Below are positions 1 through 9,476 of a stretch of 64,000 bases of DNA, in pieces (the stretch's first letter is position 1; the number at the start of each line of letters is the position of its first letter). Source of the stretch: Promethearchaeota archaeon (GTDB lineage Archaea > Asgardarchaeota > Lokiarchaeia > Sigynarchaeales > SOKP01); NCBI GenBank assembly GCA_013375495.1, contig JABXKC010000002.1, positions 124,001-188,000 of the forward strand. The letters are read 5' to 3'. The translations under genes and the position numbers were made by a program. The notes beneath the pieces are model-generated. The model was given only the letters and a program-made list of their open reading frames with translations, was not told the origin of the DNA and made no database searches.

Positions 1-662
1 ATAACTAAAGCATTTTCTAACTCTGTAAATTTTAAATCTTGTTGGCAAATAGCGACAACTTCAACATTTAAATCGTGGTTTTGGTAATTCAAATGTACTA
101 GGTCTCCCAAAGTGACATTTAACAATTCTGCTACCTTCCACAAAATAACGCATTCTCCCAAACTAGGTTCTCCAGCATAAATTTCACCAGTTTCAATGCC
201 ATTTTGATCGACTAAATTTAAATCCCCCATATTTCCGTTACTCGCTTCTTTAGTGAAGTCTATTCCGTAAACTTGTAAGGAACCATTTGCATCTGTATTA
301 TAAGAAGATACTTTAACAAGCATCATAATTCTAGGAAATAATTCTTCTACTCCCTTAATATCATAAAGTTCATTATCGATAATAGTTTCGTTAAAGAAAG
401 TGTCATAAGTTAGATCTGTTTTAGTTTTTTGAGCTATTATTATATCAGAACTCCCAGTCGTGCTTGTTATTATGTTCATATAATTATACGACATCGAATC
501 ATTGACCATCCCGATAGCTGTTAAAAGGATTATTGAAACTGTTATTCCTCCTATGGCAAATATTGCTTTTGCTCGATCTTTTTTAACATTTATCCATGTT
601 TGCTTTAAAGACTGCAATTTAATTTTTAATCTTAACCTATACAACAAGTTCTGAAAACTCAA
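1..662 (-). CDS. FtsX/MacB-type ABC transporter permease, N-terminal part (cut by window edge)
   Basis: The frame is open from the left edge to a TTG at 662, just after an in-frame TAA, so about 220 N-terminal residues are visible. After a basic amphipathic start, the segment around IFAIGGITVSIILLTAIG is the first membrane helix of a MacB/LolC-type permease. A periplasmic-core-like domain follows, with short motifs such as PRIMMLVKVSSY and LGECVILW. The C-terminal FtsX helices lie outside the window. It is the last visible gene of the leftward ABC/protease operon, about 30 bases after the protease stop codon. The second full-length permease in the same operon (9477-12470) has the same start pattern, so the exporter may be heteromeric or two exporters may share one ATPase. 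The TTG start is inferred because no ATG lies between the stop and the first helix. Confidence 0.8.
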   Translation of the reverse strand, partial: MSFQNLLYRLRLKIKLQSLKQTWINVKKDRAKAIFAIGGITVSIILLTAIGMVNDSMSYNYMNIITSTTGSSDIIIAQKTKTDLTYDTFFNETIIDNELYDIKGVEELFPRIMMLVKVSSYNTDANGSLQVYGIDFTKEASNGNMGDLNLVDQNGIETGEIYAGEPSLGECVILWKVAELLNVTLGDLVHLNYQNHDLNVEVVAICQQDLKFTELENALV

Positions 663-692
663 TTCTTCTCGCTTTTATTTCTCACATTTGTT

Positions 693-3600
693 TTAAGAAT
701 CTAATATACTAAACTTCCTCTTTTTTGGTTCATATTTTCTTAAAAAAATACCCTCTTTACTTAAGATATTTTGCACTTCTTCTTTATCACGTTTTACTAA
801 CCTAACACCTTTACAACGTTTATTTTTGCAATAAAATTCATTGCTCGGTTCGTCTTTAAAATACCATTTACCACAACTTATGCAATTATAAGCTACAAAA
901 ATTTGATCGTGCTCGCATACCGGACAGTAATAATTAAATTTATCTGATTCAAACCACGCTCCACAGTACTTACAGTGAAGAACGATGGGTTTATCCTGAT
1001 CTTCATGAGATTCTATTAACTCTATCCTTTTAATGATTTGCTCTTTGTCAATATGATTCAGTCTGATTTTTTCAGCATTAATTGTTTTACTCTTTTTGAA
1101 CCAGAGTTTATTTTTCTTCTCGGCGATAAAATACGATACGATTCCAATAATTATAACGCCTATTATAACGAGCAACCATGGACCCCATATCCTCATATCA
1201 ATCAATCCATTTTCTACTATTACTGACACGGATGATTCTGCTCTATTACCCTCTATATCATATGCAACGAGCGTAATTTGATATTGACCATCTGTATACA
1301 AAGTTGTATCCCAGTTAAACATTAGCACTCCTGTCTCTTCATTGAAATAAGGTAAACTTACATCAACAATTTTGTTATTTAAATATACATAGATTCTCGA
1401 ACTATCTAACTCAATGTTGTCGCTAATAATAGCCTCTATTACAGTAAATGAATTCACTATTTCTTCATTCGAAGGACTAATTACTTCGATTAGAGGGGAT
1501 ACAAAATCTGTAGATTTATCGTATCCAACATAAATATTCGATAACAACCACCCGTTTCCTAAACCTAAAGTAATATTGTTTGAATACAATGTAAATCTAA
1601 TTAAAATAAATCCATTTGAATATTGTGAGATATCGAGAGACTCATTTCCAGAAAGAGTCTCACTATCGAAGAAGTATTCTTTAAGATCAACCCAGTCTTC
1701 GCCATAATTATTAGATATGGAGACTACACACTTATCTAGTTCGTCTTGTTCCAAAAAGAATTCATTCTGTAGCGAAATGTCGTAGGAATATCTTAAATAT
1801 ACATCGTAATCATCTGGTACGTACAAAAGATGTGTTATAAGCTGAGCTTCCCAATCTATCCCATAACCTTGATTTAGGCTACCAAAACTGTTACCTAATC
1901 CTCCGTATAGATAATTTTGATTAAAACGCGAAAACTCATGCCAACTATTATCTCCCATTAGCCATGGTGTTAATTCTTTTTGACTAGGTGTACCTACAAT
2001 ATAGTAATTTGATAAATCATCATTTGAAAATTCGTACCCTATTAACATGCTACTGTAATTTACATTGAACTCAAAATAAGAAGGAATTTCAAAATTAAAT
2101 AAAGAATTGTCTTGATTATAGAACTGTGTAGAGTTTAAAAATCTCCCATCAAAAGTATGAAACCTAAAAGAAAGATTCGTAAACCTGTCAAGAATAAAAG
2201 ATTTAACAAATTTAATACCCTGCCCAGTAATAGAGTTGAAGGTAGCATTCCAAGCTCCAAAAATATTAATCATAGAGTAATTTGTGTCTTCAATTTCAAT
2301 GTATACATATTCGGGGTAATTACCATCAGAATCGTAATAACGACATGAGAATGTGAAGCTATCGTATTTAAATCCTTGAGTTGCTGATAAATCCTTGTTG
2401 ATATCAAAATCAATTTCAGGTGAATAAGAATTAGTATAATTCTCCAACATAAAATAATCTAACATTAAACCTTTATATTGCACGGGATCATATACATCAT
2501 CGACCACTGCAAGGAGCCTAAATTGCACGTAATTTCCGATGTACTGAGTGATATTTATCTCTTCAAGGAACCAATCTCTTTCTTCGTCTGTATATATCTC
2601 CAATGTAATCCATCCTGTCCAATTTAGATTAATCTGCAAAAAGATGTAATCGCCTGAGTTGATACTTATTCTTAATCCGAATTTAGCAATAATCTGTGTG
2701 GTGTTCTTATTAATTTGGGTTATGTTAAACAATGGACTTCTTAAAGATCCATTTGGAAAGGGATTTGTAATTAAATAAGGTTGATATGTGTAATTCGAAG
2801 GATAATCATGTTCCCTCCCAAAATACAAAGCCGTCCAATCACCAGCATAGAGAGAAGATCTATTATCATTCTGATTACTTTGATTTAACAATCCCCATCC
2901 TGTTCCATTATAGGTCCAGCCATTATAACCCTCGTTAAAATCATGAACGTATGGAAATGGTTCACTATCACTTGGAAATTCAATAGTAATGTTTAATTCT
3001 CCTGACATCGGGTATCTAGTTTGATGGAATCCATCACTCGCAGTAAAAAAATAGTGGTATGTACCTGGAACATGGAATTTGACTAGATCGCTTCTAAAAA
3101 TTGCCCCGTTGGTATAATTATTATCAAATGCAAATAATTGAGATAAGCTGTAATTTTTAGCTGTCTCTACAATAGATACATATATCTCTTGAGGTGCTAC
3201 ATTAGAAGAGTCGTTATCAAAATAGTTTATGTAAAACCAGTAGCTGTCAATGGTATAATTTTTAGCTGGGTCATTACCATAGTATTCTTGAAGACTAATG
3301 ACTGTACTATTCTTTGATCCCCCAAAATATGTAATCTCAGGAACTTTCAATTCAGGTACGAAATCATTTAGGACGGATGTAACATTTACATTAAAACTGC
3401 TATTACCCTCGATTGCTTTCACGATAATTATACAATTTGTTTGATTGGATTTAGGTGTAAAATATAAATAATTAAAATCCCCATACCATTTTTGCCCTGC
3501 CTCTAATAAAATAGGTTCCCCAAATCGATTCGATTCATTCGAAAACAGAAATAAGTCTAAATCTGCGCTCATATCAACATCACTTAATTCAAATAAATAT

Positions 3601-5498
3601 TGTACATCCTCTTGCAAAGTAATCTTTCTTGCAAAAACATGATCGCCAAGAGGATTTATCTCCGAACTTGTTAGGTAACTCGATATTGTCGTATCTACTT
3701 CAATCTTTTTAGTTAATGCGTCAATAGCTGCTTGAACGTTCAACCTTCCATAACCTTCATGTTCATCTTTTAAACTATTTAGTAATCCATTAAATAAAGA
3801 AGGCGAATAATCACTTTCATCTTTATCTGTTTGAGGATCGTCTTCTCTTTCCATATTAGTCTCTGAAGCAGTCATTAATAATATTGCCTTAATAGTTTTA
3901 ACCCATTCCGATAAATCTTGGTTATTCCACTCAGACCAAGTGCCCCATTTTGCATCAATTAATATATTAATTACTGCTGAAACGATAGCAGTAGATATCG
4001 AAGTACCAGCCGAAACTGTGGCTTCATTCGATTTACTATCGGCACTAATTATTGAGCGATAGTTTGGAATGGTACTTCCTCCTGGTGCTACTATGTCAGG
4101 TTTAAAAAGATTACTTCCCACTTCTCGTCCCATACTACTATAAGATGTGACTTGATCCTTGTCATTAATCGCTCCAACAACAATAGCATTTTTATTTGTA
4201 CCTAAGCTATTAAGTGGTTTAGAACTCTCAATTCCATTGTTCCCTGCTGCAATTACCACTAAAATATGGTTTTCAATAACTTCATCAATCACGGCGTTAA
4301 CTGCCGTAACGTCGTCTCCTAAAGCTCCAACACTTAAACAAACACTAACAATTTGATAAACTGTTCGATTCTGGATTACGCTCCCCATTGCTGATATTAA
4401 ATCTGAAACATAACCAATCCCAGATTGATTTACAATTTTATACGCTAAAATTTTTGTCGCATTAGCTATACCTGTAAAATGGTTAAAGTTTTCTAAATAT
4501 GATTCAGGATAAAATTGAACGGATGAGTTAAACGAAAATGATGGAATTGTATTACCTTTTTTATGATACTTAACGAACAAATCATAAATTCCTGTTGTAC
4601 TAGGACTAATATTATGAACTATTGAATAGTATTGATTAGGAATCTGAATGCTTGTTGAGTTGACTAAATTAGTATTATTGTATAATTCAAACCAAAAGTG
4701 ATCGATTTCATAAAGATTAAAGTTAACCGTTGCGTTTATCATAACTCTAGAATTTGCTTTTGACATATTTGCGGTAAAAATTTTAAAAGTATAATTTTGG
4801 GAAGGTAAGTAATCATTAAACAAATCTAAATGAGAATAATTACCATATAAATTTACAATTGAAGGTTCACCAGAGTTATTATTTAAGGAACCAGTTCCTG
4901 CTATGACTGATGAAATAAATGTCCCATGACCATTATTATCTGAAATTGGCTCTTGGTCAACAAAATTTTGCCATCCACTCAAAGTTCCTTGTAAAAAATC
5001 TTGGCTAGGATTCACCCCGCTGTCCAAAACTGCAATAGAAGAACCTGTATCCCCATTATAACCATTTGTGTACCAAGTTGAATTAACCGATTGAACTTGA
5101 ACACTTGCGTAGTTCATTTGAGCCTCAATTATTTCATCATTATCGATGTTAATGTCAGGAAATTCATCTTTGAAAGAAGAAATATTTTCAAAAGGAATAA
5201 CACCAGCAAAACCTGAGAAATTGTTAAATATTCCATTCCAATCTTCGTTTTCTTTTAAGTGACCACCATAATATTCAAACCGGTTAGCAGCGTTCATGTC
5301 GTATGTTGACTTATTGAAAAACACTATTACGGCTTCCTCGTTATTATTTGATATGTGCAAATTTTCCACTTTTTCTTTCTGAAATGGCGAAAAGAATGTC
5401 CCTTTATTTGCAGTGAATAGGTCTAAAAAGAAATTCGAACCTGTAGTTAAACCAATGATAATAATCAGAACTATGAATAATTTTGTTGATCTTTTCAA
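693..5498 (-). CDS. Giant membrane-anchored subtilisin-like serine protease with cytoplasmic zinc ribbons
   Basis: This is a 1601-residue type I membrane protease of family S8. It has an N-terminal signal segment (residues 6-28), a pro-region, and a complete catalytic set: Asp159 (AVLDSGVN), His191 (NNGHGT), oxyanion Asn420 (VIAAGNNG) and Ser500 (SAGTSIS). About 140 residues are inserted between the His motif and the usual following helix. Beyond residue 600 come beta-rich domains (a PPC-like domain, jelly-roll-like segments and an Ig-like domain near 1330-1430), then one membrane helix (about 1440-1460). The cytoplasmic tail carries two four-cysteine clusters (1509/1512/1525/1528 and 1539/1542/1557/1562). 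The start is TTG at 5498, overlapping the upstream stop by four bases and preceded by a near-perfect Shine-Dalgarno at 5505-5514. The substrate is unknown. Position in an ABC-transporter operon suggests processing of surface proteins. Confidence 0.92.
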   Translation of the reverse strand: MKRSTKLFIVLIIIIGLTTGSNFFLDLFTANKGTFFSPFQKEKVENLHISNNNEEAVIVFFNKSTYDMNAANRFEYYGGHLKENEDWNGIFNNFSGFAGVIPFENISSFKDEFPDINIDNDEIIEAQMNYASVQVQSVNSTWYTNGYNGDTGSSIAVLDSGVNPSQDFLQGTLSGWQNFVDQEPISDNNGHGTFISSVIAGTGSLNNNSGEPSIVNLYGNYSHLDLFNDYLPSQNYTFKIFTANMSKANSRVMINATVNFNLYEIDHFWFELYNNTNLVNSTSIQIPNQYYSIVHNISPSTTGIYDLFVKYHKKGNTIPSFSFNSSVQFYPESYLENFNHFTGIANATKILAYKIVNQSGIGYVSDLISAMGSVIQNRTVYQIVSVCLSVGALGDDVTAVNAVIDEVIENHILVVIAAGNNGIESSKPLNSLGTNKNAIVVGAINDKDQVTSYSSMGREVGSNLFKPDIVAPGGSTIPNYRSIISADSKSNEATVSAGTSISTAIVSAVINILIDAKWGTWSEWNNQDLSEWVKTIKAILLMTASETNMEREDDPQTDKDESDYSPSLFNGLLNSLKDEHEGYGRLNVQAAIDALTKKIEVDTTISSYLTSSEINPLGDHVFARKITLQEDVQYLFELSDVDMSADLDLFLFSNESNRFGEPILLEAGQKWYGDFNYLYFTPKSNQTNCIIIVKAIEGNSSFNVNVTSVLNDFVPELKVPEITYFGGSKNSTVISLQEYYGNDPAKNYTIDSYWFYINYFDNDSSNVAPQEIYVSIVETAKNYSLSQLFAFDNNYTNGAIFRSDLVKFHVPGTYHYFFTASDGFHQTRYPMSGELNITIEFPSDSEPFPYVHDFNEGYNGWTYNGTGWGLLNQSNQNDNRSSLYAGDWTALYFGREHDYPSNYTYQPYLITNPFPNGSLRSPLFNITQINKNTTQIIAKFGLRISINSGDYIFLQINLNWTGWITLEIYTDEERDWFLEEINITQYIGNYVQFRLLAVVDDVYDPVQYKGLMLDYFMLENYTNSYSPEIDFDINKDLSATQGFKYDSFTFSCRYYDSDGNYPEYVYIEIEDTNYSMINIFGAWNATFNSITGQGIKFVKSFILDRFTNLSFRFHTFDGRFLNSTQFYNQDNSLFNFEIPSYFEFNVNYSSMLIGYEFSNDDLSNYYIVGTPSQKELTPWLMGDNSWHEFSRFNQNYLYGGLGNSFGSLNQGYGIDWEAQLITHLLYVPDDYDVYLRYSYDISLQNEFFLEQDELDKCVVSISNNYGEDWVDLKEYFFDSETLSGNESLDISQYSNGFILIRFTLYSNNITLGLGNGWLLSNIYVGYDKSTDFVSPLIEVISPSNEEIVNSFTVIEAIISDNIELDSSRIYVYLNNKIVDVSLPYFNEETGVLMFNWDTTLYTDGQYQITLVAYDIEGNRAESSVSVIVENGLIDMRIWGPWLLVIIGVIIIGIVSYFIAEKKNKLWFKKSKTINAEKIRLNHIDKEQIIKRIELIESHEDQDKPIVLHCKYCGAWFESDKFNYYCPVCEHDQIFVAYNCISCGKWYFKDEPSNEFYCKNKRCKGVRLVKRDKEEVQNILSKEGIFLRKYEPKKRKFSILDS

Positions 5499-8400
5499 TT
5501 GATTTGATCACCTCCCTTATCAGTATCCATAGTTTTCGTTTTTTCTTCTTTGGAAATTAAATTAAATCTATCTCTCAGTGTACTTTCAACTTTTAACACA
5601 GCTTCATTCCGAGATATTTTAAAAAGCATTAACTCATTTCTTTGAAGTTCGTACCTCTTTGCTTTATATCTACGAGTTCGCCAAATATAAATAATTAAAA
5701 TAGAGAGTGAAATCAATGCCGGACCTAATACGAACGATATTGCTATGAGTTTTGGAATCACTACTTTAACCTCGATAATGTTCGATAAGTCTTTCATTTC
5801 TCCTAAATAAAAGTATTCGATAAATGCAGGTTTTAATTCTACAAAAGTTTGCGTTATAGCTTGAATTTTATAGGAAAATGTTATACTTTCTCCTGGTTGA
5901 ATGGTTAAAATAGTATGAATTAGATTTCCGCTGATTAAAGAAAATTCAATGCCAGTGAAACTTGTAGCATCATTTATTGTGACATTTTTAGCACAGATGT
6001 TTCCTACATTAACAACAGTAATATTAACCGTGATTAAATCTCCAATTTCGATTTGATTCATATCTATTGATTTTATTATTGAAAAGTTAATAATACCTAA
6101 AATAATCGGTTTAGATGATGCAATCTGAATTGTGTTCTGTTCAGAAGCACTAAAATGATTAATGGAAGGAAGATAGTAACCTCTCCATTGAACTTTTTTT
6201 AAGCTGAGAGAGAGCACTTCTGTTGCATTATAACTAATTAAGGGTGATATTAAAAGAGAAGTGTTTATAGGAACTAAGTCACCAAATTGGTCACTTATGG
6301 AAAAAGTTAAGTTCTGGACGCTAAAACCCTCAAGTCCAATATTTTTCACATAAATTGATAAGTTTAAATCTTCGTCAATAGAGGGTGCTAAATTCGAACT
6401 ATTATAAAATATCTCAATAGTTTTAACATAAGGCGAGCGATCCAAATAATCAATTGGAGCAGAAAAATATACATCGTTGGGTTTTGTTTCTAAAATAGTA
6501 GAATTTAAATTCTGGATTATCTCACTATTGCTATAATTTATAGAAGTTTGGCTAATAATAGCAGAATTAGGGACATAGAAAGAAAATGCTAATTGATTTT
6601 CAACAGAAGCAGGAAGTTCGCCTAAATTATATTTCAGAAACTCATTTTCTATAGTAAAGTTAATTGGATCGTAAATTATTCCGGGGATAACTATCGAGAT
6701 ATTAACATCTTTAGCGAGAGAAGAGCCTATATTTCTTATTATTATTTTATAGGTATTGAGCTCGCCAGCAGAAGAGTTATAACTATCCAGATAAGCATAA
6801 GCCACAATCGAAGCCATATTAGTCGTACTTAGAGACAGTGAGTTTGAAGTTCTCACGTATTCAACTAAACTACTTGATGATCTATAAATAATCCTCGAAC
6901 CTAATACTAAATATTCATTAACATCTCGAAAATAAAATTCTACATCTAAATCGTTTATTGAAATATTAAAAGGACTACTACTAATTCCCTTTATTTTTAA
7001 TAGAATTGTATGGTTAGTTCTCGTGTTTGGATCAAACAACCACTCTAATGTACCTCGATTTTTTACGAATGTAAAGGTCGTGCTATTATTTGTTACTGAA
7101 GTAATATATGGAGATAATTCTTGGAACACCTCTGAAGAATAATTAAAAACTTCAAAATTTAAAATGTTATTAGGATCGGTATAGTTAATCAAAAATGAAA
7201 TGCTATCCAATGAGTTATTATATAAATCGATATTTGATTCGTTCTGAAAAAGAAATTGGACCTCCAACTCGTGCTGATCTACATAGGTTTGTTCTGATTC
7301 AATTATCCAACCTTGGTTGTCCGTATTTAAAGCCATCTGGGGTGTAGTTCCTCCGATAGAGATTCCAGATATTATAGATGGTAAACTTGGAAATGTCTCC
7401 TTAATCGTGAAATTGTAACTGTAAAAGGGAGAAAAAGAATCAATGCCTTCTATAGAAAAATTATTATATGTATAGGTAAGTAGTTCACCTGGTTCTAGAA
7501 TCCAATTATCCTCATTCCAAATACTTTCTTTGTTAGTGAATGAATCCTTTAACGAACCTGGAGTTATACCTATTGCTATCAATGAAGCAATTAATTGTGG
7601 ATTTCCACTTTCAATTATAGCAATAATGTAATCCATGTTTTCGTTGTATGGTAGTAAGTTTGTGAGGTTATTGAGATTTGGAAAGTAAGTGTCTATTGTT
7701 CCTACTCCTGTCGTATCAAAGTAAAAAATCCGTGGATCATCATTAAAATTAAAAAAATCTTCAATCGAAGTGTATTGACCTGCATATTCGACCCTTACGA
7801 CCTCCCAAATAGCATTCTTAAGATCTTGATCAAGTCCTAGAACTACACCGATAGGACCAACTATTATTGAAAAAACATTATCTAATTCGATAGGTATTGA
7901 AGTAGGCACTCCCCATGCAGTTTTATTTCCTATATTTTTTGCAGTTATGTTAAAAGAAAAGTCATTATAAACTCCATTTGAAGCGTTTCCTCCAATCAAA
8001 TCTTTTGTAACTATTAGATTTGGTTCAGAGTTCGATATTTTATAAGTGATCTCAAAATTTCCTATTGGGTTAAATATCCCAGTTGGAATCCCTGATAATC
8101 CTTGAAAGCCAATTAGGTGTAAGAAATTTATGACATCTAATTCATCATTTAAATTCACAGGATTCATATAATTGCTTTTAAATCCCCCTTCATCTACCCA
8201 AAATAACTCAAATGAATAATCCTTTAATATTTGAATATCAAAATCTATTTCAGCGTAATATAACAATAATCCAATTTGTTCTATCAAAAAATCATAAAGC
8301 TTGAAATATTGAGGCGTTTGATCGATTACATCTGTGCAAAAAATATTAACATCTATTTCGCTCATGAAAGCGCCTACCAAAGAAATAAATGTCTTCTCAC

Positions 8401-9460
8401 TAGGTTTGAGTGGTGCTCCCTGGTATCCTAGCGCGTCCCATAAATTAAAAACGAATTCGTTTTCACTGACTTTTTTAATTCCTTGCCTTACTCCTTCGTA
8501 TTGTATCATAAAACTAGTATAGTGAGATTCGTTTGAGAGACTTAGTCCGGAAAAAATGTTCCCGAACTCATTAAAATCTGATGTAGTGTCATTTGAACCT
8601 ATACCATCAGTAATATTTCCAAATAAAGAATCGTAATCACCTAAAACATTTGTAAATTGTTCAAAAATGTTCTCAACACCGAGATCTTCTAAATATTCTA
8701 AGTCTAATGACTTAATGTTGAAATTAACTTGATCGATTGAATTTGTTATATCACTTTCCAATAAATTTAGGGAATTCACTAATAAAAATGTTGAGGACAA
8801 GTGGTAATTCTTAAAATATTCTTCAGATATTAATCGTTCAACATTCATCGCTCTCCAATATCCATCCATAGGAAGATTAGTTGTAACTTCACGGAAATAT
8901 AATTCCCAATCGGGGTAATGTCCAACAAAAGGGAAGAAATATGGATTAGATTCCTCAACAGTGATTAGATCTATTTTAAATTTTCTTTTAATTATTTCAA
9001 GGGCTCGATCTGCTCTCATCTGAACATCAATTTCACCCATATCTTCGTCGTAATAAAGGAATCCAGAGAAACCATTAAAAGTCATTTCGTATTGTTTGTT
9101 ATAACCCTCTTCATTGAGGACACGTGGAAACAATTTAGGCGTAATTCCATTTGATGCACTAAAAAGGACATTACATTTATAAAATGCGGGATCTCTAGTG
9201 TCAAAACGAGATAATATACTCGTATCATTAGTAAAGAGCGATTGTTTAATTATTGAATTATTTCCTGCCACAACAGCATTAATTTGTTCCGCATAAAGAT
9301 CAGAACCAGCGATATCTGCGGAATGAATTGAAGAGGATTCAGAATAATTATACTCTTCTCCTCTAGGGGCGTATTCTTGATATGTAAAAACACTAAAAAA
9401 CGCTGTAGAAAGAAAACTAAAAATTAATATGAAAACAACAAATTTTTTAGGTTTCTTCAT
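5495..9460 (-). CDS. Large membrane-anchored surface protein with DUF11/CARDB-like repeats
   Basis: 1321 residues. It has a signal segment (residues 6-27), a very long extracellular part, one membrane helix near 1237-1260 (FVLGPALISLSILIIYIW) and a basic cytoplasmic tail of about 60 residues. The N-terminal 500 residues match nothing I recognise. From about 500 onward there are several beta-sandwich repeats of the type used in archaeal surface proteins, recognisable by motifs such as FNITAKNIGNKTAWGV, IIIRNIGSSLAKDVNISI and NITVVNVGNICAKNVTI. Many N-x-S/T sequons fit N-glycosylation on the cell surface. It is translated between the permease and the protease: its start follows the permease stop by 16 bases with an AGGAGGA ribosome site, and its TGA overlaps the protease TTG. 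It is likely a scaffold, receptor or substrate-presenting partner of the protease and permease; this is inference from synteny and topology. Confidence 0.85.
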   Translation of the reverse strand: MKKPKKFVVFILIFSFLSTAFFSVFTYQEYAPRGEEYNYSESSSIHSADIAGSDLYAEQINAVVAGNNSIIKQSLFTNDTSILSRFDTRDPAFYKCNVLFSASNGITPKLFPRVLNEEGYNKQYEMTFNGFSGFLYYDEDMGEIDVQMRADRALEIIKRKFKIDLITVEESNPYFFPFVGHYPDWELYFREVTTNLPMDGYWRAMNVERLISEEYFKNYHLSSTFLLVNSLNLLESDITNSIDQVNFNIKSLDLEYLEDLGVENIFEQFTNVLGDYDSLFGNITDGIGSNDTTSDFNEFGNIFSGLSLSNESHYTSFMIQYEGVRQGIKKVSENEFVFNLWDALGYQGAPLKPSEKTFISLVGAFMSEIDVNIFCTDVIDQTPQYFKLYDFLIEQIGLLLYYAEIDFDIQILKDYSFELFWVDEGGFKSNYMNPVNLNDELDVINFLHLIGFQGLSGIPTGIFNPIGNFEITYKISNSEPNLIVTKDLIGGNASNGVYNDFSFNITAKNIGNKTAWGVPTSIPIELDNVFSIIVGPIGVVLGLDQDLKNAIWEVVRVEYAGQYTSIEDFFNFNDDPRIFYFDTTGVGTIDTYFPNLNNLTNLLPYNENMDYIIAIIESGNPQLIASLIAIGITPGSLKDSFTNKESIWNEDNWILEPGELLTYTYNNFSIEGIDSFSPFYSYNFTIKETFPSLPSIISGISIGGTTPQMALNTDNQGWIIESEQTYVDQHELEVQFLFQNESNIDLYNNSLDSISFLINYTDPNNILNFEVFNYSSEVFQELSPYITSVTNNSTTFTFVKNRGTLEWLFDPNTRTNHTILLKIKGISSSPFNISINDLDVEFYFRDVNEYLVLGSRIIYRSSSSLVEYVRTSNSLSLSTTNMASIVAYAYLDSYNSSAGELNTYKIIIRNIGSSLAKDVNISIVIPGIIYDPINFTIENEFLKYNLGELPASVENQLAFSFYVPNSAIISQTSINYSNSEIIQNLNSTILETKPNDVYFSAPIDYLDRSPYVKTIEIFYNSSNLAPSIDEDLNLSIYVKNIGLEGFSVQNLTFSISDQFGDLVPINTSLLISPLISYNATEVLSLSLKKVQWRGYYLPSINHFSASEQNTIQIASSKPIILGIINFSIIKSIDMNQIEIGDLITVNITVVNVGNICAKNVTINDATSFTGIEFSLISGNLIHTILTIQPGESITFSYKIQAITQTFVELKPAFIEYFYLGEMKDLSNIIEVKVVIPKLIAISFVLGPALISLSILIIYIWRTRRYKAKRYELQRNELMLFKISRNEAVLKVESTLRDRFNLISKEEKTKTMDTDKGGDQIN

Positions 9461-9476
9461 TTCTCTTCTTTTCCTC

